Notes under the pieces: generated by a model | What the model saw: only the letters and a program-made list of their open reading frames with translations | What the model was told of the DNA's origin: nothing | The model's database searches: none | In this document: one piece after another, positions 1 to 8,434 of the stretch | Numbering within the stretch: the stretch's first letter is position 1 | Layout: the number at the start of each line of letters is the position of its first letter | Translations under genes and position numbers: made by a program | Assembly (NCBI RefSeq): GCF_032854445.1 | Contig: NW_027018012.1 | Span: 59,984-123,983, forward strand | Direction: 5' to 3' | Origin: Liolophura sinensis | Taxonomy: Eukaryota; Mollusca; Polyplacophora; Chitonida; Chitonidae | DNA length: 64,000 nt

Positions 1-85
1 GGTCGGAGAGCAACGCGGTTTGCACCATTCAAATTGTCGTCACAAAATACGTCGGATTAGCCTCTTAGCAGCAGCACTGGAACAG

Positions 86-119
86 TTTTTCCACTTTTGC
101 ATTTTTGCCTGGTCTTTTT
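86..119. other. T-tract cluster (reference copy)
   Basis: Four runs of four or five T lie at 86-90, 95-98, 102-106 and 115-119 within a pyrimidine-rich stretch. The stretch is kept in essentially every monomer. Variants mostly change bases between the runs, such as TTTTCGCAC, TTTTTGCAC or CATTTTTACC. Closely spaced T/A tracts can curve DNA or disfavour nucleosomes, but the spacings here (9, 7 and 13 bp between starts) are not a clean helical repeat. No function is claimed. Confidence 0.5.
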
Positions 120-140
120 GTTAATTGAAATCGGCTACAC

Positions 141-153
141 TGTACTCTGTACA
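141..153. other. TGTAC-TCT-GTACA dyad (reference copy)
   Basis: This is a perfect 5-bp inverted repeat with a 3-bp centre, present in nearly every monomer. The centre varies as TCT, TAT or TTT while the arms are usually kept; exceptions include TCTATAC near 40970 and TCCGTAC near 10228. It lies directly before TCGCGA, another palindrome. It could be a protein-binding site or simply a chance dyad carried along by the repeat. Confidence 0.55.
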
Positions 154-209
154 ATCGCGACTGGTCATTACTATATTCAACTTTTGACTATAAGTTATGT
201 GCCCTTCGG

Positions 210-239
210 TAGCCCAGAAGACCTGAAATCTTTGGGCTA
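210..239. other. Conserved hairpin-forming sequence (reference copy)
   Basis: TAGCCCA at 210-216 pairs perfectly with TGGGCTA at 233-239. Inside this, AAGA (218-221) pairs with TCTT (229-232), leaving one bulged G and a 7-base loop (222-228). The structure is repeated in almost every unit. The loop is one of the most variable spots of the monomer (CCTG, CGTC, CGTG, CATG, CTTG), while the left arm is nearly invariant. The right arm changes in some copies (GGCCA, GGTCA, GGTTA, GCGCTA, TCGGCTA), and I saw no compensating changes in the left arm. The evidence for selection on the structure is therefore weak. Confidence 0.6.
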
Positions 240-245
240 AGCCCA
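233..245. other. TGGGCT-A-AGCCCA palindrome (reference copy)
   Basis: This is a 6-bp perfect inverted repeat around one central base. Its left half is also the right arm of the hairpin at 210-239, so the two foldings exclude each other in one strand. The TAA in the centre is the plus-strand stop that ends many open frames. Copies with CCA, TCA or TTA here lose part of the dyad and lengthen the frame. Confidence 0.6.
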
Positions 246-302
246 TTTAACTCACCCAGCAATTGTCTTACTTCTAAGTCCAAGACAATCTCAATGTCTT
301 TA

Positions 303-314
303 TCTACGTGTAGA
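303..314. other. TCTAC-GT-GTAGA dyad (reference copy)
   Basis: This is a 5-bp inverted repeat with a 2-bp centre, found in nearly every monomer. Rare departures include TCTATGTGTAGA near 36186 and 37827, TCAACGTG near 32896 and TACGTGTAAAAA near 1950 and 9838. Nothing else in the sequence indicates a role. Confidence 0.5.
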
Positions 315-496
315 AAAACCACACCATTTGTACGTGAAAAACAAAAGGTACTTGATACAGTCTGCTGTAAAAAGTATAACTAAACACTGGCCCACATTTA
401 TAAGGTGCCAAAAGATGCGGAATTGGGCCAGGCATCGGCAGCTGTTAAAAAATTGCAAATATCCCTGGTTTCCATGGAGTAAGAGCCGTTGTTGGG

Positions 497-502
497 CACG
501 TG
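497..502. promoter_or_regulatory. CACGTG E-box-like palindrome (reference copy)
   Basis: CACGTG is the core of the E-box/G-box recognised by bHLH factors in many eukaryotes, and it occurs once in most monomers inside GGGCACGTGATTATGAC. Exceptions are GCACGG (for example near 1045, 8382, 29243 and 30894), GCCCGTG (8931) and GCAGGTG (near 55010 and 62983). A six-base word carried by a repeat is not evidence of binding, so the regulatory reading is only a possibility. Confidence 0.2.
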
Positions 503-549
503 ATTATGACATCAATATTCATTGATTTGTCGCTACAGCCAAAAGTATT

Positions 550-1098
550 GGTCGGAGAGCAACGCGGTTTGCACCATTCGATTTCTCGTCACAAAATACG
601 TCGGATTAGACTCTTATCAGCAGCACTGGAACAGTTTTTCCACTTTTGCATTTTTGCCTGGTCTTTTTGTTAATTGAAATCGGCTACACTGTACTCTGTA
701 CAATCGCGACTGGTCATTACTATATTCAACTTTTGACTATAAGTTATGTGCCCTTCGGTAGCCCAGAAGACGTCAAATCTTTGGGCTAAGCCCATTTAAC
801 TCACCCAGCAATTGTCTTACTTCTAAGTGCAAGACAATCTCAATGTCTTTATCTACGTGTAGAAAAACCACACCATTTGTACGTGAAAAACACAAGGTAC
901 TTGATACAGTCTGCTGTAAAAAGTACAACTGAACACTGACCCACTTCAGTAAGGTGCCAAAAGATGCGGAATTGAGCCAGGCATCGGCAGCTGTTGAAAA
1001 ATTGCCAATTTCCCTGGTTTCCATGGAGTAAGAGCCGTTGCTGTGCACGGGATTATGACATAAATGATCATTCAATTGTCACTACAGCCAAAAGTATT
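550..1098. repeat. Reference monomer, sub-family B
   Basis: This unit is 549 bp and nearly identical to sub-family A through the first two thirds. It then differs in a block: ACTGAACACTGACCCACTTC replaces the A version, followed by AATTGAGCCAGG, GTTGAAAAATTGC and ATAAATGATCATTCAATTG. B-type right halves occur throughout the window, often next to A-type ones, for example at 3395-5041, 8109-8411 and 57183-57521. The B version lacks the in-frame TAG that A carries on the minus strand, so B units show a 100-112-codon minus-strand open frame that A units do not. This copy also has GCACGG in place of the usual GCACGTG. Confidence 0.9.
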
Positions 1099-2384
1099 GG
1101 TCGGAGAGCAACGCGGTTTGCACCATTCAAATTGTCGTCACAAAATACGTCGGATTAGCCTCTTACCAGCAGCACTGGAACAATTTTTCCAATTTTGCAT
1201 TTTTGCCTGGTCTTTTTGTTAATTGAAATCGGCTACACTGTACTCTGTACAATCGCGACTGGTCATTTACTATATTCAACTTTTGACTATAAGTTATGTG
1301 CCCTTCGGTAGCCCAGAAGACGTCAAATCTTTGGGCTAAGCCCATTTAACTCACCCAGCAATTGTCTTACTTCTAAGTCCAAGACAATCTCAATGTCTTT
1401 ATCTACGTGTAGAAAACCCACACCATTTGTACGTGAAAAACACAAGGTACTTGATACAGTCTGCTGTAAAAAGTACAACTAAACACTGACCCACATTTAT
1501 AAGGTGCCAAAAGATGCGGAATTGGGCCAGGCATCGGCAGCTGTTAAAAAATTGCAAATTTCCCTGGTTTCCATGGAGTAAGAGCCGTTGCTGGGCACGT
1601 GATTATGACATAAATGATCATTCAATTGTCGCTACAGCCAAAAGTATTGGTCGGAGAGCAACGCGGTTTGTACCATTCGATTTCTCGTCACAAAATACGT
1701 CGGATTAGCCTCTTACCAGCAGCACTGGAACAGTTTTTCCACTTTTGCATTTTTACCTGGTCTTTTTGTTAATTGAAATCGGCTACACTGTACTCTGTAC
1801 AATCGCGACTGGTCATTACTATATTCAACTTTTGACTATAAGTTATGTGCCCTTCGGTAGCCCAGAAGACCTGAAATCTATGGGTTAAGCCCATTTAACT
1901 CACCCAGCAATTGTCTTACTTCTAAGTCTAAGACAATCTCAATGTCTTTATCTACGTGTAAAAAAACCACGCCATTTGTACGTGAAAAACACAAGGTACT
2001 TGATACAGTCTGCTGTAAAAAGTACAACTAAACACTGACCCACATTTATAAGGTGCCAAAAGATGCGGAATTGGGCCAGGCATCGGCAGATGTTAAAAAA
2101 TTGCAAATATCCCTGGTTTCCATGGAGTAAGAGCCGTTGCTGTGCACGTGATTATGACATCAATATTCATTGATTTGTCGCTACAGCCAAAAGTATTGGT
2201 CGGAGAGCAAGGCGGTTTGCACCATTCGATTTCTCGTCACAAAATACGTCGGATTAGCCTCTTACCAGCAGCACTGGAACAGTTTTTCCACTTTTGCATT
2301 TTTACCTGGTCTTTTTGTTAATTGAAATCGGCTACACTGTACTCTGTACAATCGCGACTGGTCATTACTATATTCAACTTTTGA

Positions 2385-2723
2385 CTATAAGTTATGTGCC
2401 CTTCGGTAGCCCAGAAGACCTGAAATCTTTGGGCTAAGCCCATTTAACTCACCCAGCAATTGTCTTACTTCTAAGTCCAAGACAATCTCAATGTCTTTAT
2501 CTACGTGTAGAAAAACCACACCATTTGTACGTGAGAAACACAAGGTACTTGATACAGTCTGCTGTAAAAAGTACAACTGAACACTGACCCACTTCAGTAA
2601 GGTGCCAAAAGATGCGGAATTGAGCCAGGCATCGGCAGCTGTTGAAAAATTGCAAATTTCCCTGGTTTCCATGGAGTAAGAGCCGTTGCCGGGCACGTGA
2701 TTATGACATAAATGATCATTCAA
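2385..2723 (-). other. Recurring 100-112-codon minus-strand open frame (example; not called a gene)
   Basis: This is one of several dozen copies of an open frame on the minus strand of B- and C-type monomers. It begins MNDHLCHNHVPGNG, contains the stretch VDKDIEIVLDLEVRQL, and ends either at SPKI or, when the loop variant CTG replaces GTC, at RRAHNL. I recognise no protein family, and it has no signal peptide or clear domain. A-type monomers carry a TAG in its middle and keep only about 63 codons. Variation among copies includes frameshifts and stops. It is most simply a chance frame in a repeat, possibly a relic of a coding ancestor. Confidence 0.3.
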
Positions 2724-2746
2724 TTGTCGCTACAGCCAAACGTATT

Positions 2747-3394
2747 GGCCGGAGAGCAACGCGGTTTGCACCATTCGATTTCTCGTCACAAAATACGTCG
2801 GATTAGCCTCTTACCAGCAGCACTGGAACAGTTTTTCCACTTTTGCATTTTTACCTGGTCTTTTTGTTAATTGAAATCGGCTACACTGTACTCTGTACAA
2901 TCGCGACTGGTCATTACTATATTCAACTTTTGACTATAAGTTATGTGCCCTTCGGTAGCCCAGAAGACGTCAAATCTTTGGGCTAAGCCCATTTAACTCA
3001 CCCAGCAATTGTCTTACTTCTAAGTTATTCAACTTTTGACTATAAGTTATGTGCCCTTCGGTAGCCCAGGAGACGTCAAATCTTTGGGCTAAGCCCATTT
3101 AACTCACCCAGCAATTGTCTTACTCCAAGACAATCTCAATGTCTTTATCTACGTGTAGAAAAACCACACCATTTGTACGTGAAAAACACAAGGTACTTGA
3201 TACAGTCTGTTGTAAAAAGTACAACTAATTACTGACCCACATTTATAAGGTGCCAAAAGATGCGGAATTGGGCCAGGTATCGGCAGCTGTTAAAAAATTG
3301 CAAATTTCCCTGGTTTCCATGGAGTAAGAGCCGTTGCTGGGCACGTGATTATGACATCAATGATCATTGAATTGTCGCTACAGCCAAACGTATT
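2747..3394. repeat. 648-bp unit with 106-bp internal duplication
   Basis: In this unit the segment beginning TATTCAACTTTTGAC at 2920 is restarted at 3026, directly after TTCTAAGT. The result is a tandem duplication of 106 bp that includes the hairpin and palindrome. The second copy ends CTTACTCCAAGAC, missing 7 bp compared with CTTACTTCTAAGTCCAAGAC. The net gain is 99 bp and the next anchor falls at 3395. The unit therefore carries two hairpins. The same structure occurs at 5042, so it arose once and was copied. Confidence 0.93.
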
Positions 3395-5041
3395 GGTCGG
3401 AGAGCAACGCGGTTTGCACCATTCGATTTCTCGTCACAAAATACTTCGGATTAGCCTCTTACCAGCAGCACTGGAACAGTTTTCGCACTTTTGCATTTTT
3501 GCCTGGTCTTTTTGTTAATTGAAATCGGCTACACTGTACTCTGTACAATCGCGACTGGTCATTACTATATTCAACTTTTGACTATAAGTTATGTGCCCTT
3601 CGGTAGCCCAGAAGACGTCAAATCTTTGGGCTAAGCCCATTTAACTCACCCAGCAATTGTCTTACTTCTAAGTGCAAGACAATCTCAATGTCTTTATCTA
3701 CGTGTAGAAAAACCACACCATTTGTACGTGAAAAACACAAGGTACTTGATACAGTCTGCTGTAAAAAGTACAACTGAACACTGACCCACTTCAGTAAGGT
3801 GCCAAAAGATGCGGAATTGAGCCAGGCATCGGCAGCTGTTGAAAAATTGCAAATTTCCCTGGTTTCCATGGAGTAAGAGCCGTTGCTGGGCACGTGATTA
3901 TGATATAAATGATCATTCAATTGTCGCTACAGCCAAAAGTATTGGTCGGAGAGCAACGCGGTTTGCACCATTCGATTTCTCGTCACAAAATACGTCGGAT
4001 TAGCCTCTTACCAGCAACACTGGAACAGTTTTCGTACTTTTGCATTTTTGCCTGTTCTTTTTGTTAATTGAAATCGGCTACACTGTACTCTGTACAATCT
4101 CGACTGGTCATTACTATATTCAACTTTTGACTATAAGTTATGTGCCCTTCGGTAGCCCAGAAGACGTCAAATCTTTGGGCTAAGCCCATTTAACTCACCC
4201 AGCAATTGTCTTACTTCTAAGTGCAAGACAATCTCAATGTCTTTATCTACGTGTAGAAAAACCACACCATTTGTACGTGAGAAACACAAGGTACTTGATA
4301 CAGTCTGCTGTAAAAAGTACAACTGAACACTGACCCACTTCAGTAAGGTGCCAAAAGATGCGGAATTGAGCCAGGCATCGGCAGCTGTTGAAAAATTGCA
4401 AATTTCCCTGGTTTCCATGGAGTAAGAGCCGTTGCTGGGCACGTGATTATGATATAAATGATCATTCAATTGTCGCTACAGCCAAAAGTATTGGTCGGAG
4501 AGCAACGCGGTTTGCACCATTCGATTTCTCGTCACAAAATACGTCGGATTAGCCTCTTACCAGCAACACTGGAACAGTTTTCGTACTTTTGCATTTTTGC
4601 CTGTTCTTTTTGTTAATTGAAATCGGCTACACTGTACTCTGTACAATCTCGACTGGTCATTACTATATTCAACTTTTGACTATAAGTTATGTGCCCTTCG
4701 GTAGCCCAGAAGACGTCAAATCTTTGGGCTAAGCCCATTTAACTCACCCAGCAATTGTCTTACTTCTAAGTGCAAGACAATCTCAATGTCTTTATCTACG
4801 TGTAGAAAAACCACACCATTTGTACGTGAAAAACACAAGGTACTTGATACAGTCTGCTGTAAAAAGTACAACTGAACACTGACCCACTTCAGTAAGGTGC
4901 CAAAAGATGCGGAATTGAGCCAGGCATCGGCAGCTGTTGAAAAATTGCAAATTTCCCTGGTTTCCATGGAGTAAGAGCCGTTGCTGGGCACGTGATTATG
5001 ATATAAATGATCATTCAATTGTCACTACAGCCAAAAGTATT
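3395..5041. repeat. Three B-type monomers, nearly identical
   Basis: The units at 3395, 3944 and 4493 are each 549 bp. All share the word TATGATATAAATGATC, rare elsewhere, where most B copies have TATGACATAAATG. Units 3944 and 4493 also share AGCAACACTGG, TTTTCGTAC and CTGTTCTTTTTG, so they are a very recent monomer duplication. Together they separate the two 648-bp units. Confidence 0.88.
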
Positions 5042-5689
5042 GATCGGAGAGCAACGCGGTTTGCACCATTCGATTTCTCGTCACAAAATACGTCGGATTA
5101 GCCTCTTACCAGGAGCACTGGAACAGTTTTCGCACTTTTGCATTTTTGCCTGGTCTTTTTGTTAATTGAAATCGGCTACACTGTACTCTGTACAATCGCG
5201 ACTGGTCACTACTATATTCAACTTTTGACTATAAGTTATGTGCCCTTCGGTAGCCCAGAAGACGTCAAATCTTTGGGCTAAGCCCATTTAACTCACCCAG
5301 CAATTGTCTTACTTCTAAGTTATTCAACTTTTGACTATAAGTTATGTGCCCTTCGGTAGCCCAGAAGACGTCAAATCTTTGGGCTAAGCCCATTTAACTC
5401 ACCCAGCAATTGTCTTACTCCAAGACAATCTCAATGTCTTTATCTACGTGTAGAAAAACCACACCATTTGTACGTGAAAAACACAAGGTACTTGATACAG
5501 TCTGTTGTAAAAAGTACAACTAATTACTGACCCACATTTATAAGGTGCCAAAAGATGCGGAATTGGGCCAGGTATCGGCAGCTGTTGAAAAATTGCCAAT
5601 TTCCCTGGTTTCCATGGAGTAAGAGCCGTTGATGTGCACGTGATTATGACATGAATGATCATTCAATTGTCGCTACAGGCAAAAGTATT
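5042..5689. repeat. Second 648-bp unit with the same 106-bp duplication
   Basis: TATTCAACTTTTGAC occurs at 5215 and again at 5321, 106 bp apart, followed by the same 7-bp shortening (CTTACTCCAAGAC) as in the unit at 2747. The two long units are 2295 bp apart, that is 648 plus three times 549. Sharing both breakpoint and deletion shows a common origin followed by block duplication. The anchor here reads GATCGG. Confidence 0.93.
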
Positions 5690-6238
5690 GGTCGGAGAGC
5701 AACGCGGTTTGCACCATTCGATTTCTCGTCACAAAATACGTCGGATTAGCCTCTTACCAGCAGCACTGGAACAGTTTTCGCACTTTTGCATTTTTGCCTG
5801 GTCTTTTTGTTAATTGAAATCGGCTACACTGTACTCTGTACAATCGCGACTGGTCATTACTATATTCAACTTTTGACTATAAGTTATGTGCCCTTCGGTA
5901 GCCCAGAAGACGTCAAATCTTTGGGCTAAGCCCATTTAACTCACCCAGCAATTGCCTTACTTCTAAGTGCAAGACAATCTCAATGTCTTTATCTACGTGT
6001 AGAAAAACCACACCATTTGTACGTGAGAAACACAAGGTTCTTGATACAGTCTGCTGTAAAAAGTACAACTGAACACTGACCCACTTCAGTAAGGTGCCAA
6101 AAGATGCGGAATTGAGCCAGGCATCGGCAGCTGTTGAAAAATTGCAAATTTCCCTGGTTTCAATGGAGTAAGAGCCGTTGCTGGGCACGTGATTATGACA
6201 TAAATGATCATTCAATTGTCGCTACAGCCAAACGTATT

Positions 6239-8434
6239 GGTCGGAGAGCAACGCGGATTGCACCATTCGATTTCTCGTCACAAAATACGTCGGATTAGCC
6301 TCTTAGCAGCAGCACTGGAACAGTTTTTCCACTTTTGCATTTTTGCCTGGTCTTTTTGTTAATTGAAATCGGCTACACTGTACTCTGCACAATCGCGACT
6401 GGTTATTACTATATTCAACTTTTGACTATAAGTTATGTGCCCTTCGGTAGCCCAGAAGACCTGAAATCTTTGGGCTAAGCCCATTTAACTCACCCAGCAA
6501 TTGTCTTACTTCTAAGTCCAAGACAATCTCAATGTCTTTATCTACGTGTAGAAAAACCACACCATTTGTACGTGAAAAACAAAAGGTACTTGATACAGTC
6601 TGCTGTAAAAAGTATAACTAAACACTGGCCCACATTTATAAGGTGCCAAAAGATGCGGAATTGGGCCAGGCATCGGCAGCTGTTAAAAAATTGCAAATAT
6701 CCCTGGTTTCCATGGAGTAAGAGCCGTTGCTGGGCACGTGATTATGACATCAATATTCATTGATTTGTCGCTACAGCCAAAAGTATTGGTCGGAGAGCAA
6801 CGCGGTTTGCACCATTCGATTTCTCGTCACAAAATATGTCGGATTAGACTCTTATCAGCAGCACTGGAACAGTTTTTCCACTTTTGCATTTTTGCCTGGT
6901 CTTTTTGTTAATTGAAATCGGCTACACTGTACTCTGTACAATCGCGACCGGTCATTACTATATTCAACTTTTGACTATAAGTTATGTGCCCTTTGGTAGC
7001 CCAGAAGACGTCAAATCTTTGGGCTAAGCCCATTTAACTCACCCAGCAATTGTCTTTCTTCTAAGTGCAAGACAATCTCAATGTCTTTATCTACGTGTAG
7101 AAAAACCACACCATTTGTACGTGAAAAACACAAGGTACTTGATACAGTCTGCTGTAAAAAGTACAACTGAACACTGACCCACTTCAGTAAGGTGCCAAAA
7201 GGTGCGGAATTGAGCCAGGCATCGGCAGCTGTTGAAAAATTGCCAATTTCCCTGGTTTCCATGGAGTAAGAGCCGTTGCTGGGCACGTGATTATGACATA
7301 AATGATCATTCAATTGTCGCTACAGCCAAACGTATTGGTCGGAGAGCAACGCGGATTGCACCATTCGATTTCTCGTCACAAAATACGTCGGATTAGCCTC
7401 TTAGCAGCAGCACTGGAACAGTTTTTCCACTTTTGCATTTTTGCCTGGTCTTTTTGTTAATTGAAATCGGCTACACTGTACTCTGCACAATCGCGACTGG
7501 TCATTACTATATTCAACTTTTGACTATAAGTTATGTGCCCTTCGGTAGCCCAGAAGACGTCAAATCTTTGGGCTAAGCCCATTTAACTCACCCAGCAATT
7601 GTCTTACTTCTAAGTCCAAGACAATCTCAATGTCTTTATCTACGTGTAGAAAAACCACACCATTTGTACGTGAAAAACAAAAGGTACTTGATACAGTCTG
7701 CTGTAAAAAGTATAACTAAACACTGGCCCACATTTATAAGGTGCCAAAAGATGCGGAATTGGGCCAGGCATCGGCAGCTGTTAAAAAATTGCAAATATCC
7801 CTGGTTTCCATGGAGTAAGAGCCGTTGTTGGGCACGTGATTATGACATCAATATTCATTGATTTGTCGCTACAGCCAAAAGTATTGGTCGGAGAGCAACG
7901 CGGTTTGCACCATTCGATTTCTCGTCACAAAATACGTCGGATTAGACTCTTATCAGCAGCACTGGAACAGTTTTTACACTTTTGCATTTTTGCCTGGTCT
8001 TTTTGTTAATTGAAATCGGCTACACTGTACTCTGTACAATCGCGACTGGTCATTACTATATTCAACTTTTGACTATAAGTTATGTGCCCTTCGGTAGCCC
8101 AGAAGACGTCAAATCTTTGGGCTAAGCCCATTTAACTCACCCAGCAATTGTCTTACTTCTAAGTGCAAGACAATCTCAATGTCTTTATCTACGTGTAGAA
8201 AAACCACACCATTTGTACGTGAAAAACACAAGGTACTTGATACAGTCTGCTGTAAAAAGTACAACTGAACACTGACCCACTTCAGTAAGGTGCCAAAAGA
8301 TGCGGAATTGAGCCAGGCATCGGCAGCTGTTGAAAAATTGCCAATTTCCCTGGTTTCCATGGAGTAAGAGCCGTTGCTGTGCACGGGATTATGACATAAA
8401 TGATCATTCAATTGTCACTACAGCCAAAAGTATT
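6239..8434. repeat. Two tandem copies of a 1098-bp dimer
   Basis: Units 6239 and 7337 are an A-type pair sharing GCGGATTGCACC, CTCTTAGCAGC and AACAAAAGGTACTTG. Units 6788 and 7886 are a B-type pair sharing GATTAGACTCTTATCAGC. The A-B dimer is thus repeated twice in tandem, and a third copy stands at 1-1098. The dimer at 7337 is the one closest to the copy at the left edge (both have GTTGTTGGGC). Confidence 0.87.

Larger units (their letters stand above)
1..549. repeat. Reference monomer, sub-family A
   Basis: This first unit serves as a map of the monomer. In order it holds the anchor (1-30), a pyrimidine-rich stretch with four T-tracts (86-119), a TGTAC/GTACA dyad (141-153), TCGCGA (155-160), a long hairpin (210-239) overlapping a palindrome (233-245), a TCTAC/GTAGA dyad (303-314), CAGCTG (439-444), CCATGG (472-477) and CACGTG (497-502). 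Sub-family A is marked by ACTAAACACTG followed by CACATTTATAAGG, then AATTGGGCCAGG, GTTAAAAAATTGCAAATAT and often CAATATTCATTGATTTG near the end. The unit is about 41% G+C by hand count. It contains stops in all six frames. The same sequence variant, including the AAACAAAAGG and GTTGTTGGG words, recurs at 7337. Confidence 0.95.
1..2746. repeat. Monomers 1-5, block duplicated at 7.3-10.3 kb
   Basis: The five units start at 1, 550, 1099, 1649 and 2198 (the third is 550 bp). Their private variants reappear in the same order further on. Units 1-3 match those at 7337, 7886 and 8435, and the third pair shares CATTCAAATTGTCG and GGAACAATTTTTCC. Unit 4 matches 9533 (CTATGGGTTAAG), and the start of unit 5 matches 10082 (GAGCAAGGCGG). 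The offset changes from 7336 to 7884 bp between unit 3 and unit 4, so the second copy has one extra monomer, at 8984. No gene lies in this stretch. Confidence 0.85.

Noticed and set aside
210-240. tRNA or tRNA-derived SINE (TAGCCCAGAAGA resembles a pol III A box)
   Set aside because: No matching B box follows at a suitable distance, and no cloverleaf can be drawn; the segment is better explained as a simple hairpin.
1-549. CENP-B box
   Set aside because: I looked for TTCG....A..CGGG on both strands of the monomer. The TTCG words present (CATTCGATTTC, CCTTCGGTAGC) do not continue with the required bases.
773-1075. Minus-strand 100-112-codon open frames as a family of small genes
   Set aside because: They recur only because the monomer recurs. 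A-type units interrupt them, indel-bearing units break them, and no start context, domain or neighbour supports coding.
2747-5689. Transposon insertion in the 648-bp units
   Set aside because: The extra 99 bp is satellite sequence duplicated in place, with no foreign sequence, terminal repeats or target-site duplication.
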